This document shows, in pieces, positions 1-5,730 of a DNA stretch of 8,071 nucleotides. Under the pieces are notes generated by a model. The model was given only the letters and a program-made list of their open reading frames with translations. It had not been told where the DNA came from and did not search any database. Position numbers and translations under genes: made by a program. The first letter of the stretch is position 1. Each line of letters starts with the position of its first letter. The DNA lies in the NCBI GenBank assembly GCA_937898165.1, contig CALDKO010000004.1, positions 1-8,071 on the forward strand, given 5' to 3'. Source of the DNA: an uncultured bacterium. Lineage in GTDB: Bacteria > Patescibacteriota > Minisyncoccia > Phycocordibacterales > UBA1006.

Positions 1-193
1 GGTTACGCCCGATGTGGATTTTCTTTGGAGCAAGAGAGTTGTGCAGATCTTGAGTATATGTGTTCATGCAGATAAATTCAACACCGTCTACTTTTGATTG
101 AATCATGTGATTCAAAGCGTTTCGCCCTGATCCACCGACTCCAACAACTTTAATGCGTGCGATTGTTTCAATTTCAGGATTTATTTTTGCCAT
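1..193 (-). CDS. ftsZ: Cell division protein FtsZ, N-terminal 64 codons (cut by window edge)
   Basis: FtsZ is the tubulin-like GTPase that polymerises into the cytokinetic ring at mid-cell. Only the first 64 residues are visible; the gene continues past base 1. After a short 12-residue N-terminal tail comes the first beta strand and glycine-rich nucleotide-binding loop, IKVVGVGGSGRNALNHM (residues 14-30), then VEFICMNTYTQDL, the counterpart of the family's VEFIAINTDAQAL, and LAPKKIHIG, the counterpart of APVKIQIG. The GTP signature GGGTGTG would lie outside the window. Arg24 stands where most FtsZ have Gly or Asn, a small divergence. The ATG at 193 is the only sensible start and has no Shine-Dalgarno sequence. 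The gene follows ftsA but is separated from it by a terminator and appears to have its own promoter, so it is probably transcribed separately. Family assignment is secure; whether the whole protein is intact cannot be seen. Confidence 0.93.
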   Translation of the reverse strand, partial: MAKINPEIETIARIKVVGVGGSGRNALNHMIQSKVDGVEFICMNTYTQDLHNSLAPKKIHIGRN

Positions 194-209
194 AGGAAAT
201 AAGGTTCAT

Positions 210-226
210 TCTGCGGAATTTGCAGA
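210..226 (-). other. Small hairpin in the predicted ftsZ 5' leader
   Basis: On the minus strand TCTGC and GCAGA can form a 5-bp stem around a 7-base loop, about 17 bases upstream of the ftsZ ATG. It is too weak and has no T-run, so it is not a terminator. It lies within the roughly 50-base leader predicted from the promoter at 250-277. A role in translation control is speculation; a 5-bp stem can occur by chance. Confidence 0.25.
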
Positions 227-249
227 GGTAATTAATCAATAATAAACAT

Positions 250-277
250 AGTGTAGCAAAAAAAAGCCAAGATACAA
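250..277 (-). promoter_or_regulatory. Predicted ftsZ promoter overlapping the ftsA terminator
   Basis: On the minus strand a -35-like TTGTAT (277-272) is followed after 16 bases by a -10-like TACACT (255-250), preceded by TGC as in an extended -10. The spacer contains the T-run of the ftsA terminator, and the -35 box lies in its descending stem arm. Transcription would begin near 243, giving ftsZ a leader of about 50 bases, unlike most neighbouring genes. The boxes were matched by eye only. Confidence 0.5.
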
Positions 278-292
278 CTGGGGTATCATTGG
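258..292 (-). terminator. Rho-independent terminator of the ftsA transcript
   Basis: On the minus strand CCAATGATAC (292-283), a 7-base loop, and GTATCTTGG (275-267) form a 9-bp stem with one bulged T. One C follows, then eight consecutive T (265-258). It lies 44 bases beyond the ftsA stop and is the first clear terminator met by transcription running leftward from priA. It therefore probably ends the priA-rpsU-ybeY-ftsA unit before ftsZ. Confidence 0.8.
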
Positions 293-336
293 TTTCTTTA
301 TTAGAAAACATATTCAAATTTAATGCAAATTCTGGG

Positions 337-1518
337 TTACGGTAAAAATTGTTCAAAGAAATCTCGGATAGTACCACGTGTATCTTTCCAGAATTTTTTA
401 AGTGTAATTCCTGAGGTTCTATATTGAGGGTTTTGATTTCCCAGAAAACATAATCCATATGCAGAAAACCATGATGCATCGAGTCCTTTTTTACTTGGGA
501 TTACTTTTTCTGTTTGAACGATGGTGACTGGTAGTTTTAAATAGTTACGTGCATATGTATCTATATTTTCATGCTGGCTACCTCCACCGATCATAGTAAT
601 CCCACCTGGCAATAATCTGTCTTTATTCCATAACACCAAACGCTTTTCAATAATTTCCATAATATCCATAATTCGCGCCTCCACAATGTCTAATACTTTT
701 CTTTTTGAAACAGTAGTACGATCAATTTTTTTACCGAATTTAATTTCCTCGGCTTCATCAAGAGAAACCTGTAATCCAAGAGCGAGGTCGTTCGTGATCA
801 AACTTGCTCCGCATGGAATAACGGCAACATGTACCAATGCATCGTGTTCAAAAATAGAAATTGAAAGAGTTTCAGATCCGATATCAATAAGTGCTGCACC
901 TGCAAGTCGTGCACGTTGTGATAATGCAATAACACTGGATGCGATAGGTGATGCAATGATATCAATGATATCAATACCAGCACGACTAACCACAGAAACC
1001 AGTCCGTCTTTGTGTTGAGTCAAACAGGTAACTAATGAAAAATCTGCAGCTAATTGTCCACCAGACAATCCAATAGGATCAGCAAAAAGGTCCTCACCAT
1101 CAAGTTTGTATTGTAAAGGAATAGTATGCAGTACTGATTTGTTTTTTGTATGATCTAAAAATTGTTCGGTAACTTGATGATGAAGTGTCAGGATATCTTT
1201 TGCAGAAATATCTTTTTTAGTTACATTAACTGAGGTTGTTCTATGATGTGTTTCCAAACTGATTCCTCCAATGCAGACATAGGCGCGTTCTAATTTAATA
1301 TTTGCCATTTTTTCAGCCATGCGAATTGCATTAATCAAAGAACGGACTGCTTCTTCCTCGTGGACAACATATCCTTTTGAAATTCCAATTGTATCACTTT
1401 TCCCAACACCAATAACACGAGGACTCATTCCAGTTCCTGCGTGTTCTGTAATTATGACGCGTGTGGTAGTACTTCCGATATCAATACCGGCAATAATTGA
1501 AGGTGTCTGGGGCATCAT
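337..1518 (-). CDS. ftsA: Cell division protein FtsA
   Basis: FtsA is the actin-like ATPase that anchors FtsZ filaments to the inner face of the membrane and recruits later division proteins. At 393 residues the protein is near the usual 400-420. Visible landmarks are the phosphate-1 loop GIDIGSTTTR (residues 11-20), the FtsA-specific 1C subdomain (about 85-165), the phosphate-2 loop ALIDIGSETLSISIF (about 209-223), the CGASLITNDLALGL segment, and the adenosine-binding GGGSQ (311-315). The extreme C-terminus, LKKFWKDTRGTIRDFFEQFL, is an amphipathic helix of the type that inserts into the membrane. The start is the first of two tandem ATGs (1518 or 1515); both are in frame and cannot be told apart. 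The gene begins 12 bases after ybeY, and those 12 bases consist of a TATAAT hexamer plus 6 bases, so it may have a leaderless promoter as well as read-through from upstream. Identification is firm. Confidence 0.95.
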   Translation of the reverse strand: MMPQTPSIIAGIDIGSTTTRVIITEHAGTGMSPRVIGVGKSDTIGISKGYVVHEEEAVRSLINAIRMAEKMANIKLERAYVCIGGISLETHHRTTSVNVTKKDISAKDILTLHHQVTEQFLDHTKNKSVLHTIPLQYKLDGEDLFADPIGLSGGQLAADFSLVTCLTQHKDGLVSVVSRAGIDIIDIIASPIASSVIALSQRARLAGAALIDIGSETLSISIFEHDALVHVAVIPCGASLITNDLALGLQVSLDEAEEIKFGKKIDRTTVSKRKVLDIVEARIMDIMEIIEKRLVLWNKDRLLPGGITMIGGGSQHENIDTYARNYLKLPVTIVQTEKVIPSKKGLDASWFSAYGLCFLGNQNPQYRTSGITLKKFWKDTRGTIRDFFEQFLP

Positions 1519-1524
1519 ACGCTT

Positions 1525-1553
1525 ATTATACTAGATATTAAACTTTTTGCGAA
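1525..1553 (-). promoter_or_regulatory. Predicted ftsA promoter, leaderless spacing
   Basis: A perfect TATAAT lies at 1530-1525 on the minus strand, with a TTCGCA -35-like box (1553-1548) 17 bases upstream inside the last codons of ybeY. Only 6 bases (AAGCGT) separate the -10 from the ftsA ATG, so transcription starting about 7 bases downstream would begin at or next to the start codon. The consensus -10 makes this one of the two strongest examples in the window. Confidence 0.6.
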
Positions 1554-1926
1554 TTTTTGTTTCATATTTTTCCATCTCGTTTCCGTGAACATAGCCTTTT
1601 AAATGCACACATCCGTGAATGAACAAGAAAGCTACATAATTTTCATATGTACGATCGAATTTTACGCATTCAGTTTTTGCCTGGTGAAGAGAAATAAAAA
1701 TTTCTCCAAGATTTTTATCAACTGGAAAACTTAGAATATTAACTGGTCCTGGTTTATTTTTCCAATCCAGGTGAAGCTCTGTCGCATTTGCAATAGTTGG
1801 GAACACTAATGACAATTCGTATTTTTTCCCAAGGATTGTGTTTTTAATTTCCGACCAAGAAATTTTTGGTAGTGTAAGTTTTGTTTCGTTGGTGATAAAT
1901 AGATTATCAGCTAAAGGTTGTGTCAT
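1531..1926 (-). CDS. ybeY: Endoribonuclease YbeY (rRNA maturation factor)
   Basis: YbeY is a single-metal endoribonuclease acting in 16S rRNA maturation and ribosome quality control. The diagnostic zinc site is HGCVHLKGYVH (residues 104-114), matching the family pattern HGxLHLxGYDH with all three metal-binding histidines (104, 108, 114) present. The usual Asp before the last His is Val113. Upstream, VNILSFPVDKNLGEIFIS (about 62-79) matches the VLSFP...GDIxIS core, and Lys56 sits where the family normally has a conserved Arg. The protein is 131 aa, slightly short. I chose the ATG at 1926 over an in-frame TTG at 1944 because a TATACT hexamer lies 8 bases before the ATG and overlaps the longer version. 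The gene sits between rpsU and ftsA in the same direction, the rpsU link fitting its role in the small ribosomal subunit. Loss of the Asp is worth noting, but the metal ligands are intact. Confidence 0.88.
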   Translation of the reverse strand: MTQPLADNLFITNETKLTLPKISWSEIKNTILGKKYELSLVFPTIANATELHLDWKNKPGPVNILSFPVDKNLGEIFISLHQAKTECVKFDRTYENYVAFLFIHGCVHLKGYVHGNEMEKYETKIRKKFNI

Positions 1927-1934
1927 ATGAAAAG

Positions 1935-1943
1935 AGTATAGCA
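1935..1943 (-). promoter_or_regulatory. Predicted extended -10 promoter of ybeY
   Basis: The minus strand reads TGCTATACT (1943-1935), an extended -10 element (TGn plus TATACT, 5 of 6 matches to consensus). Eight bases then separate it from the ybeY ATG. No convincing -35 box is visible in the T-rich sequence upstream, which extended -10 promoters can tolerate. The transcript would be leaderless or nearly so. Confidence 0.5.
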
Positions 1944-1976
1944 AGTTTATAAAAAAACCAAAAGAAAAACAGGATG

Positions 1977-2204
1977 TTATTCCATAACAGCTCCTGCTTT
2001 TTCTTTTGCTTTGTATTCACTTGTTAATTTAAGCCGTACTAATGCTGATCGTTTTGTTTTCAATTTAGATTGGTCTCGGTTGAAATAACGATTTCCACGA
2101 ACTTCTTGGAGGAAGCCTGCAGTACGAACTTTTTTAACAAATCGACGAAGTACACTGCTGGTGTTTTCGTTGTTGTTTTTCTGGATGTTTACATTGATTG
2201 CCAT
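1977..2204 (-). CDS. rpsU: 30S ribosomal protein bS21
   Basis: bS21 is a small basic protein of the 30S platform, near the 3' end of 16S rRNA, where mRNA and the anti-Shine-Dalgarno region meet. The 75-aa product has the family's layout: a short beta-like start (INVNIQKNNNENTSSV), then LRRFVKKVRTAGFLQEVRGNRYF (about residues 19-41), matching the conserved LRRFKR...KAGVLxExRxRxxYE core, then a Lys/Arg-rich helical tail. It is a little longer than the common 58-71 aa. The ATG at 2204 has no Shine-Dalgarno sequence; a TATCCT hexamer lies 9 bases upstream. The gene lies 50 bases after priA and 50 bases before ybeY on the same strand, so co-transcription is likely. In many bacteria rpsU adjoins replication genes (dnaG), and its company with priA here is a loose parallel. 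Identification is strong despite the small size. Confidence 0.9.
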   Translation of the reverse strand: MAINVNIQKNNNENTSSVLRRFVKKVRTAGFLQEVRGNRYFNRDQSKLKTKRSALVRLKLTSEYKAKEKAGAVME

Positions 2205-2213
2205 AATGGGGAA

Positions 2214-2242
2214 AGGATAACATATCTGTGTAGATAATGCAA
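2214..2242 (-). promoter_or_regulatory. Candidate rpsU promoter
   Basis: On the minus strand TTGCAT (2242-2237) and TATCCT (2219-2214) are separated by 17 bases. The -10-like hexamer follows a TGT (extended -10-like) and ends 9 bases before the rpsU ATG. Each box matches its consensus only moderately, and an overlapping TATGTT at 2224-2219 is an alternative -10, so this is less certain than the ftsA, priA or holB examples. Confidence 0.35.
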
Positions 2243-2254
2243 CTAGATTATTGG

Positions 2255-4147
2255 TTACAGGAGCCCGGTTTCAAGGGTTATATCAGAATACTCTCTGATT
2301 GTTCCTAAAAACGCCATTAATTTTGATTTTTCAGTATATTCCGGGTCTTGCCAGTCATTCACAGGAATATGGACCAGTGCTGTAATCGTATAGTTTTGCG
2401 TATGTTCAAAAAATTGAGATTGAATGGAATGATCAAAATTTTTCAATGGTGTTTTTAAAAACTCTTTTGCACGCTGGTGGTCTTTACGATTTATTTTCTC
2501 CATGACGATGGTGATCAAGGTTGCATATGGTGGATAGTTATATTGCTTACGTAATGCGATATCATTTTCAAAGAATGGTTCTAAATGTTGCTGCTTGAAT
2601 GCTTTTAATAATTCGTGCTCTGTATCTTTTGTTTGAATTAGAAAATGTTCATTTGTTTTTTCATACAATTGCTGCATCAACCATATTGTTTGGAATGGTG
2701 TTTGGAAATGCGGAACACTCATACAATGTTCGAATGATGCAATGATGGACATTGATACTGTATCAATGTAGGGAATTATTTTTTGAGTTCCCACCAGAAT
2801 ACCAGATGATTCCTTCCATGACTTTACTATTTTTTTACAAGCCGACTCTGTTTTTGTAGTTTCAGAAGTACTTTCAAAAATAGTAACATCGGGGAAAAAC
2901 TTTTTAAGTTCAGTAACCAATGCATCTGTTGTGATACCAAGAGGAATTAAATTCCATCCTAAGCAATCTGGGCAGCGATTCATTGGCGGAATTTCTGTCT
3001 GACATCGTCCACATAAAAACACTCGATCAGTTTCAGATAGTGGGTTTCGTTTTATCAACTGCATGATTCCAGTACAGTTTGGGCAGGTGACGGTAAAACC
3101 ACAATCACGACAGGTCGTCGTCGTTGCAACACCTTTCCGTGCAGAGAAAATAAATACAGGTTCTTTGTTTTGTAAACTATGTTTTATTCCTTCGATTGTC
3201 ATTGATGAAAGTAAATGCGAAACATAGGTATGATCCTGCATCGATTCTTTTTTAATTAAGATAATATTTTTCTTTGATTCCTTATTTGGTTTTCGAGTTC
3301 GTTCAGTAAATGCTTTTCGTTCTGTTAGCAATTGAATATGTTCAGGTGATGAAATTGAATCTGCAAGGTATCGATTATAGCCGAGCGTTTCTGCAAGTTG
3401 CAAAAGAATCGGTCGGAAATCAATGTTCCATCTAAAATCCTGCGTGTAATAAGGTGATCCAGATGATTCAATAATGAATGCGCCAATGTCATTTCGTGGA
3501 ATCATTGAAAATTGTGGAGTTGTACAAATTATGACCGGTTCAACAATTGATTCCAGATGCTGATATACTTTTTCACGTTTTGCAGGTGTTATTGCCCCAG
3601 ATAATTCAAACACTTTTTGCTCTTTGTTATTTTCTTGTAAGAACTCAATCAGCTTGTCATTTTCAATGACAGTTGGCGTAACGAATTGGATGCTTTGTTT
3701 TTTTGCAAACGATTCGCGGATCAATAATTTGTAATAATCGAACCGTTCATTTGTTGGAAGTTCGATGATTCTAATTTCCGGTTTTATACTGGACAATGGT
3801 TTCCATTTTTGAAAATAATCAAAAATTATATCAGGGAAAAAAGTTGTCAGTAATGTCCCAACAGGAATTAATGTTTCCAGTGATATGTGTTGCAGTGTTG
3901 TTAGAATTTTAGAAGGGAATCCTTTTTCTGCAATCACTGCACCAATCTGTTTTAATGAAAACGATCCGCTGCGGATGCTGGATTTCATATCACGTGCATC
4001 AGTTTGATTTATAACAATTCCTGAAATAGTTTTGGATTGTAAAGGAATTTCTACCAATGCGCCGATAGGAACCTGGCGTGCAGAAAAATACGACAAGGTG
4101 TCGCGCGGGATTCCTTTTCGTAGTGGAATGATATCCAGAATATACAT
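2255..4147 (-). CDS. priA: PriA-like primosomal protein N', apparently without helicase ATPase motifs
   Basis: PriA recognises stalled or abandoned replication forks and reloads the replicative helicase; canonical PriA is also a superfamily-2 helicase. This 630-aa homologue keeps the N-terminal 3'-end-binding type domain (about residues 1-105), eight zinc-binding cysteines in four CxxC pairs (346/349, 355/358, 379/382, 392/395) and the C-terminal YPPYATL segment (538-544). The ATPase core is degenerate. There is no GVTGSGKTE Walker A after residue 120. The DEEH box is replaced by IIESSG (225-230), the GTRSALF segment by CTTPQFSM (208-215), and GSATPS by a Ser-rich stretch near 263-268. GTQ survives (453-455) but not the following KGxDF, and the GRAGR of motif VI is absent. 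It probably acts as a fork-binding scaffold and not a motor, as inferred for other helicase-dead PriA proteins such as those of actinobacteria. It is first in the leftward unit, with a TATAGT 6 bases before its ATG. Family is confident; lack of activity is inferred. Confidence 0.85.
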   Translation of the reverse strand: MYILDIIPLRKGIPRDTLSYFSARQVPIGALVEIPLQSKTISGIVINQTDARDMKSSIRSGSFSLKQIGAVIAEKGFPSKILTTLQHISLETLIPVGTLLTTFFPDIIFDYFQKWKPLSSIKPEIRIIELPTNERFDYYKLLIRESFAKKQSIQFVTPTVIENDKLIEFLQENNKEQKVFELSGAITPAKREKVYQHLESIVEPVIICTTPQFSMIPRNDIGAFIIESSGSPYYTQDFRWNIDFRPILLQLAETLGYNRYLADSISSPEHIQLLTERKAFTERTRKPNKESKKNIILIKKESMQDHTYVSHLLSSMTIEGIKHSLQNKEPVFIFSARKGVATTTTCRDCGFTVTCPNCTGIMQLIKRNPLSETDRVFLCGRCQTEIPPMNRCPDCLGWNLIPLGITTDALVTELKKFFPDVTIFESTSETTKTESACKKIVKSWKESSGILVGTQKIIPYIDTVSMSIIASFEHCMSVPHFQTPFQTIWLMQQLYEKTNEHFLIQTKDTEHELLKAFKQQHLEPFFENDIALRKQYNYPPYATLITIVMEKINRKDHQRAKEFLKTPLKNFDHSIQSQFFEHTQNYTITALVHIPVNDWQDPEYTEKSKLMAFLGTIREYSDITLETGLL

Positions 4148-4153
4148 ACGGCG

Positions 4154-4162
4154 ACTATAGCA
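4154..4162 (-). promoter_or_regulatory. Predicted extended -10 promoter of priA, leaderless spacing
   Basis: The minus strand reads TGCTATAGT (4162-4154), an extended -10 with 5 of 6 matches in the hexamer. Only CGCCGT lies between it and the priA ATG. The 6-base spacing equals that of ftsA and holB. No clear -35 box is visible. Confidence 0.55.
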
Positions 4163-4212
4163 TATTTTTGAAATTGTCCGAGAAATGGTCGAAATATATC
4201 TATTTGCTTTAT

Positions 4213-4242
4213 TTGTAAATATATGGTATTTCTACATAAAAT
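4213..4242 (+). promoter_or_regulatory. Candidate promoter of the MurA-like gene
   Basis: TTGTAA (4213-4218) and TAAAAT (4237-4242) are separated by 18 bases. Transcription would start near 4249, giving a leader of about 20 A-rich bases without a Shine-Dalgarno sequence before the ATG at 4269. The region also contains a direct repeat of AAATATAT (4192-4199 and 4217-4224), which in so AT-rich a stretch may mean nothing. Together with the priA promoter it forms a divergent promoter region. Confidence 0.4.
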
Positions 4243-4268
4243 AGTAACTAACTTTAAAAAAAATAGAA

Positions 4269-5657
4269 ATGAGCAATCAAGTTTTAAAAATCAGAGGAGG
4301 TAGCTCTCTGTTTGGAAACGTATATTTACCTTCCAATAAAAATGCTATCTTACCAATTCTTTGTGCAAGTATTTTAGTTAAAGGAAAAGTAACCATAGAA
4401 CAAGTTCCTAAAAGTCCTGACGTGTTCAGGATTATAGAAGCACTTGAAAAAATTGGTGCAACATGTGCATGGTTGGATGAAACCGACAACCTCGCAATCG
4501 ATACAAAAGATATTCATTCGTATGAAATTGATTCGTGTGTTGCCGATATGCAGGCAGGGATACTTTTTGCTGGCCCATTATTAGCGCGATTTGGTAAAGC
4601 TATTATTCCACGTGGAAAAGGTTGCAAATTAGGCTATCGTGGCCCAGAAAAACACATTGATTTTTTTAAACGCGCAGGAGTGTCGTCTTATGAAGAATCA
4701 GGTAAACTTTTTTTTACGGAAGATATTCCTAAAAGAGAGCTTCCGATTAATAAACCAGGCCCTATAAAAGATGGTGTCAAAGTCAAAATTATTTCATTTC
4801 CTAAACCTGCAGTAACACCAACAGAAAACATTTTAATGTATTTAGTTGGACGACCAGAAGAAGTTTGGAGTTTGCATGGATTGGCACAGGAACCGCACGT
4901 TGATGATTTGGTAAATTTTTTAAACCTTATCTCATCAACAGAGGTTATTAAGGGTTATGGCAGCTCTCGTAAGGTTCAAGGAACCAGTGAGCGAAAGACA
5001 GATGTATCATTTAAGACACAGTTAGATCATGTTGATGCTGCTGGATGGATTAGTCTTGCAGCAATTACCAAAGGATTGATTACGCTAAAGAATGTTTTTG
5101 AAACAACAAAATCAATTACAAACATTATTGAATTTTTCAAACCATTTGGAGTAAGTTTTCGCCGGATAGATGATGATCTGGAGGTAGATTGTGAGCACTA
5201 TGTTTTTTCACCAGACGATACGGTGGAAAAATATAATGAATTTTCATGGAAAGTTGTTCCTGGTCCTTGGCCTCAAGAGCCGGTGGATACACTACCATCG
5301 TTTGCTGCACTTGCTACAACTAATCGGGGATTAGGTACAGAAGTTCATATCGTGAATCATATGTTTGAAGATGGTTTGCGTTATGCAAAATGTTTTCGTG
5401 ATATCGGACTTGGTATCATTGAACAAAACATGATGTTTTCTATCAAGGGATATCAACCGTCAGTTGTGCATTCAGAAGTGACTGCACCAGATGTTATAGA
5501 AGGCGCACGTGCTGTTATTTGGGTAATTCTAGGATTGCCTAAAGGTTCAGAAGTAATCGTAAGAAACTGGCATCCTATTTTACGTAGGAATCCAAATATC
5601 ATTGAAATTTTAAAAGAGCTTGGTGCAGACATTGAAATTGTCGATCAGGAAAGTTAA
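4269..5657 (+). CDS. MurA/EPSP-synthase-fold protein, divergent UDP-GlcNAc enolpyruvyltransferase homologue
   Basis: MurA transfers enolpyruvate from phosphoenolpyruvate to UDP-GlcNAc, the first committed step of peptidoglycan synthesis in the cytoplasm. The 462-aa product spans the two-lobed fold (usual length about 420). Matches include SNKNAILPIL (residues 22-31; catalytic Lys24-Asn25), AGPLLARFG (101-109), GKGCKLGYR (116-124; Cys119 matching Cys115 of E. coli, Arg124 matching Arg120), AVTPTENILM (181-190), AQEPHVDDLVNFLN (206-219), Asp340 in EPVD (matching catalytic Asp305) and Arg439 (matching Arg397). By hand alignment several other residues differ: Arg91 becomes Gln95, Arg232 becomes His254, and the positions of Arg331 and Arg371 no longer hold Arg. 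There are also inserts around 152-176 and 312-335. This may be a MurA paralogue with an altered substrate, so I leave the symbol blank. It is followed by a terminator and mreB, a context that supports an envelope role. Confidence 0.8.
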   Translation: MSNQVLKIRGGSSLFGNVYLPSNKNAILPILCASILVKGKVTIEQVPKSPDVFRIIEALEKIGATCAWLDETDNLAIDTKDIHSYEIDSCVADMQAGILFAGPLLARFGKAIIPRGKGCKLGYRGPEKHIDFFKRAGVSSYEESGKLFFTEDIPKRELPINKPGPIKDGVKVKIISFPKPAVTPTENILMYLVGRPEEVWSLHGLAQEPHVDDLVNFLNLISSTEVIKGYGSSRKVQGTSERKTDVSFKTQLDHVDAAGWISLAAITKGLITLKNVFETTKSITNIIEFFKPFGVSFRRIDDDLEVDCEHYVFSPDDTVEKYNEFSWKVVPGPWPQEPVDTLPSFAALATTNRGLGTEVHIVNHMFEDGLRYAKCFRDIGLGIIEQNMMFSIKGYQPSVVHSEVTAPDVIEGARAVIWVILGLPKGSEVIVRNWHPILRRNPNIIEILKELGADIEIVDQES

Positions 5658-5667
5658 TACAACAGCA

Positions 5668-5703
5668 GGCCATCCAACACAATCGTGTGGGTGGTCTTTT
5701 TTT
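5668..5703 (+). terminator. Rho-independent terminator after the MurA-like gene
   Basis: GGCCATCC AA CACA, a 4-base loop ATCG, then TGTG GGTGGTC form an 11-bp stem with two small left-arm bulges (AA and one T) and one G-T pair. Seven T follow directly (5697-5703). It lies 10 bases after the stop codon and is the most stable terminator in the window. Confidence 0.85.
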
Positions 5704-5711
5704 ATTTTCTA

Positions 5712-5720
5712 TGCTAAATT
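5712..5720 (+). promoter_or_regulatory. Candidate extended -10 promoter of mreB
   Basis: TGCTAAATT (TGC plus a 4-of-6 hexamer) ends 10 bases before the mreB ATG and begins 8 bases after the T-run of the upstream terminator. Because that terminator is strong, mreB needs a promoter in this short gap, and this is the best candidate. No -35 box is evident. Confidence 0.4.
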
Positions 5721-5730
5721 CGTGGCATCT

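Noticed and set aside
174..479. Minus-strand 101-codon reading frame with a hydrophobic segment between ftsA and ftsZ
   Set aside because: It overlaps the end of ftsA out of frame, spans a terminator and the ftsZ promoter, and its hydrophobic stretch comes from the T-rich terminator region. It resembles no known protein.
686..1018. Frames opposite ftsA (686-1018 plus, 798-983 minus, 1319-1534 plus)
   Set aside because: They lie antisense to or out of frame with the clearly coding ftsA and show no family motif.
1927..1944. TTG start for ybeY, six codons upstream of the ATG
   Set aside because: Those codons overlap the TGCTATACT element, and the ATG at 1926 has promoter spacing like the neighbouring genes.
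1945..1976. Terminator between rpsU and ybeY
   Set aside because: The minus strand is T-rich here, but no stem of useful length precedes the T-runs.
2255..4147. priA as a decaying pseudogene
   Set aside because: The frame is intact for 630 codons and the zinc cysteines and C-terminal domain are kept, which suggests selection for a non-helicase role.
4192..4224. Direct repeat AAATATAT as an operator between priA and the MurA-like gene
   Set aside because: The copies are 8 bases of pure A/T in a very AT-rich stretch, so chance is sufficient explanation.
5620..5730. In-frame upstream extension of mreB
   Set aside because: It would overlap the preceding gene and be translated through a strong terminator stem. 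MreB homology begins just after the ATG at 5731.
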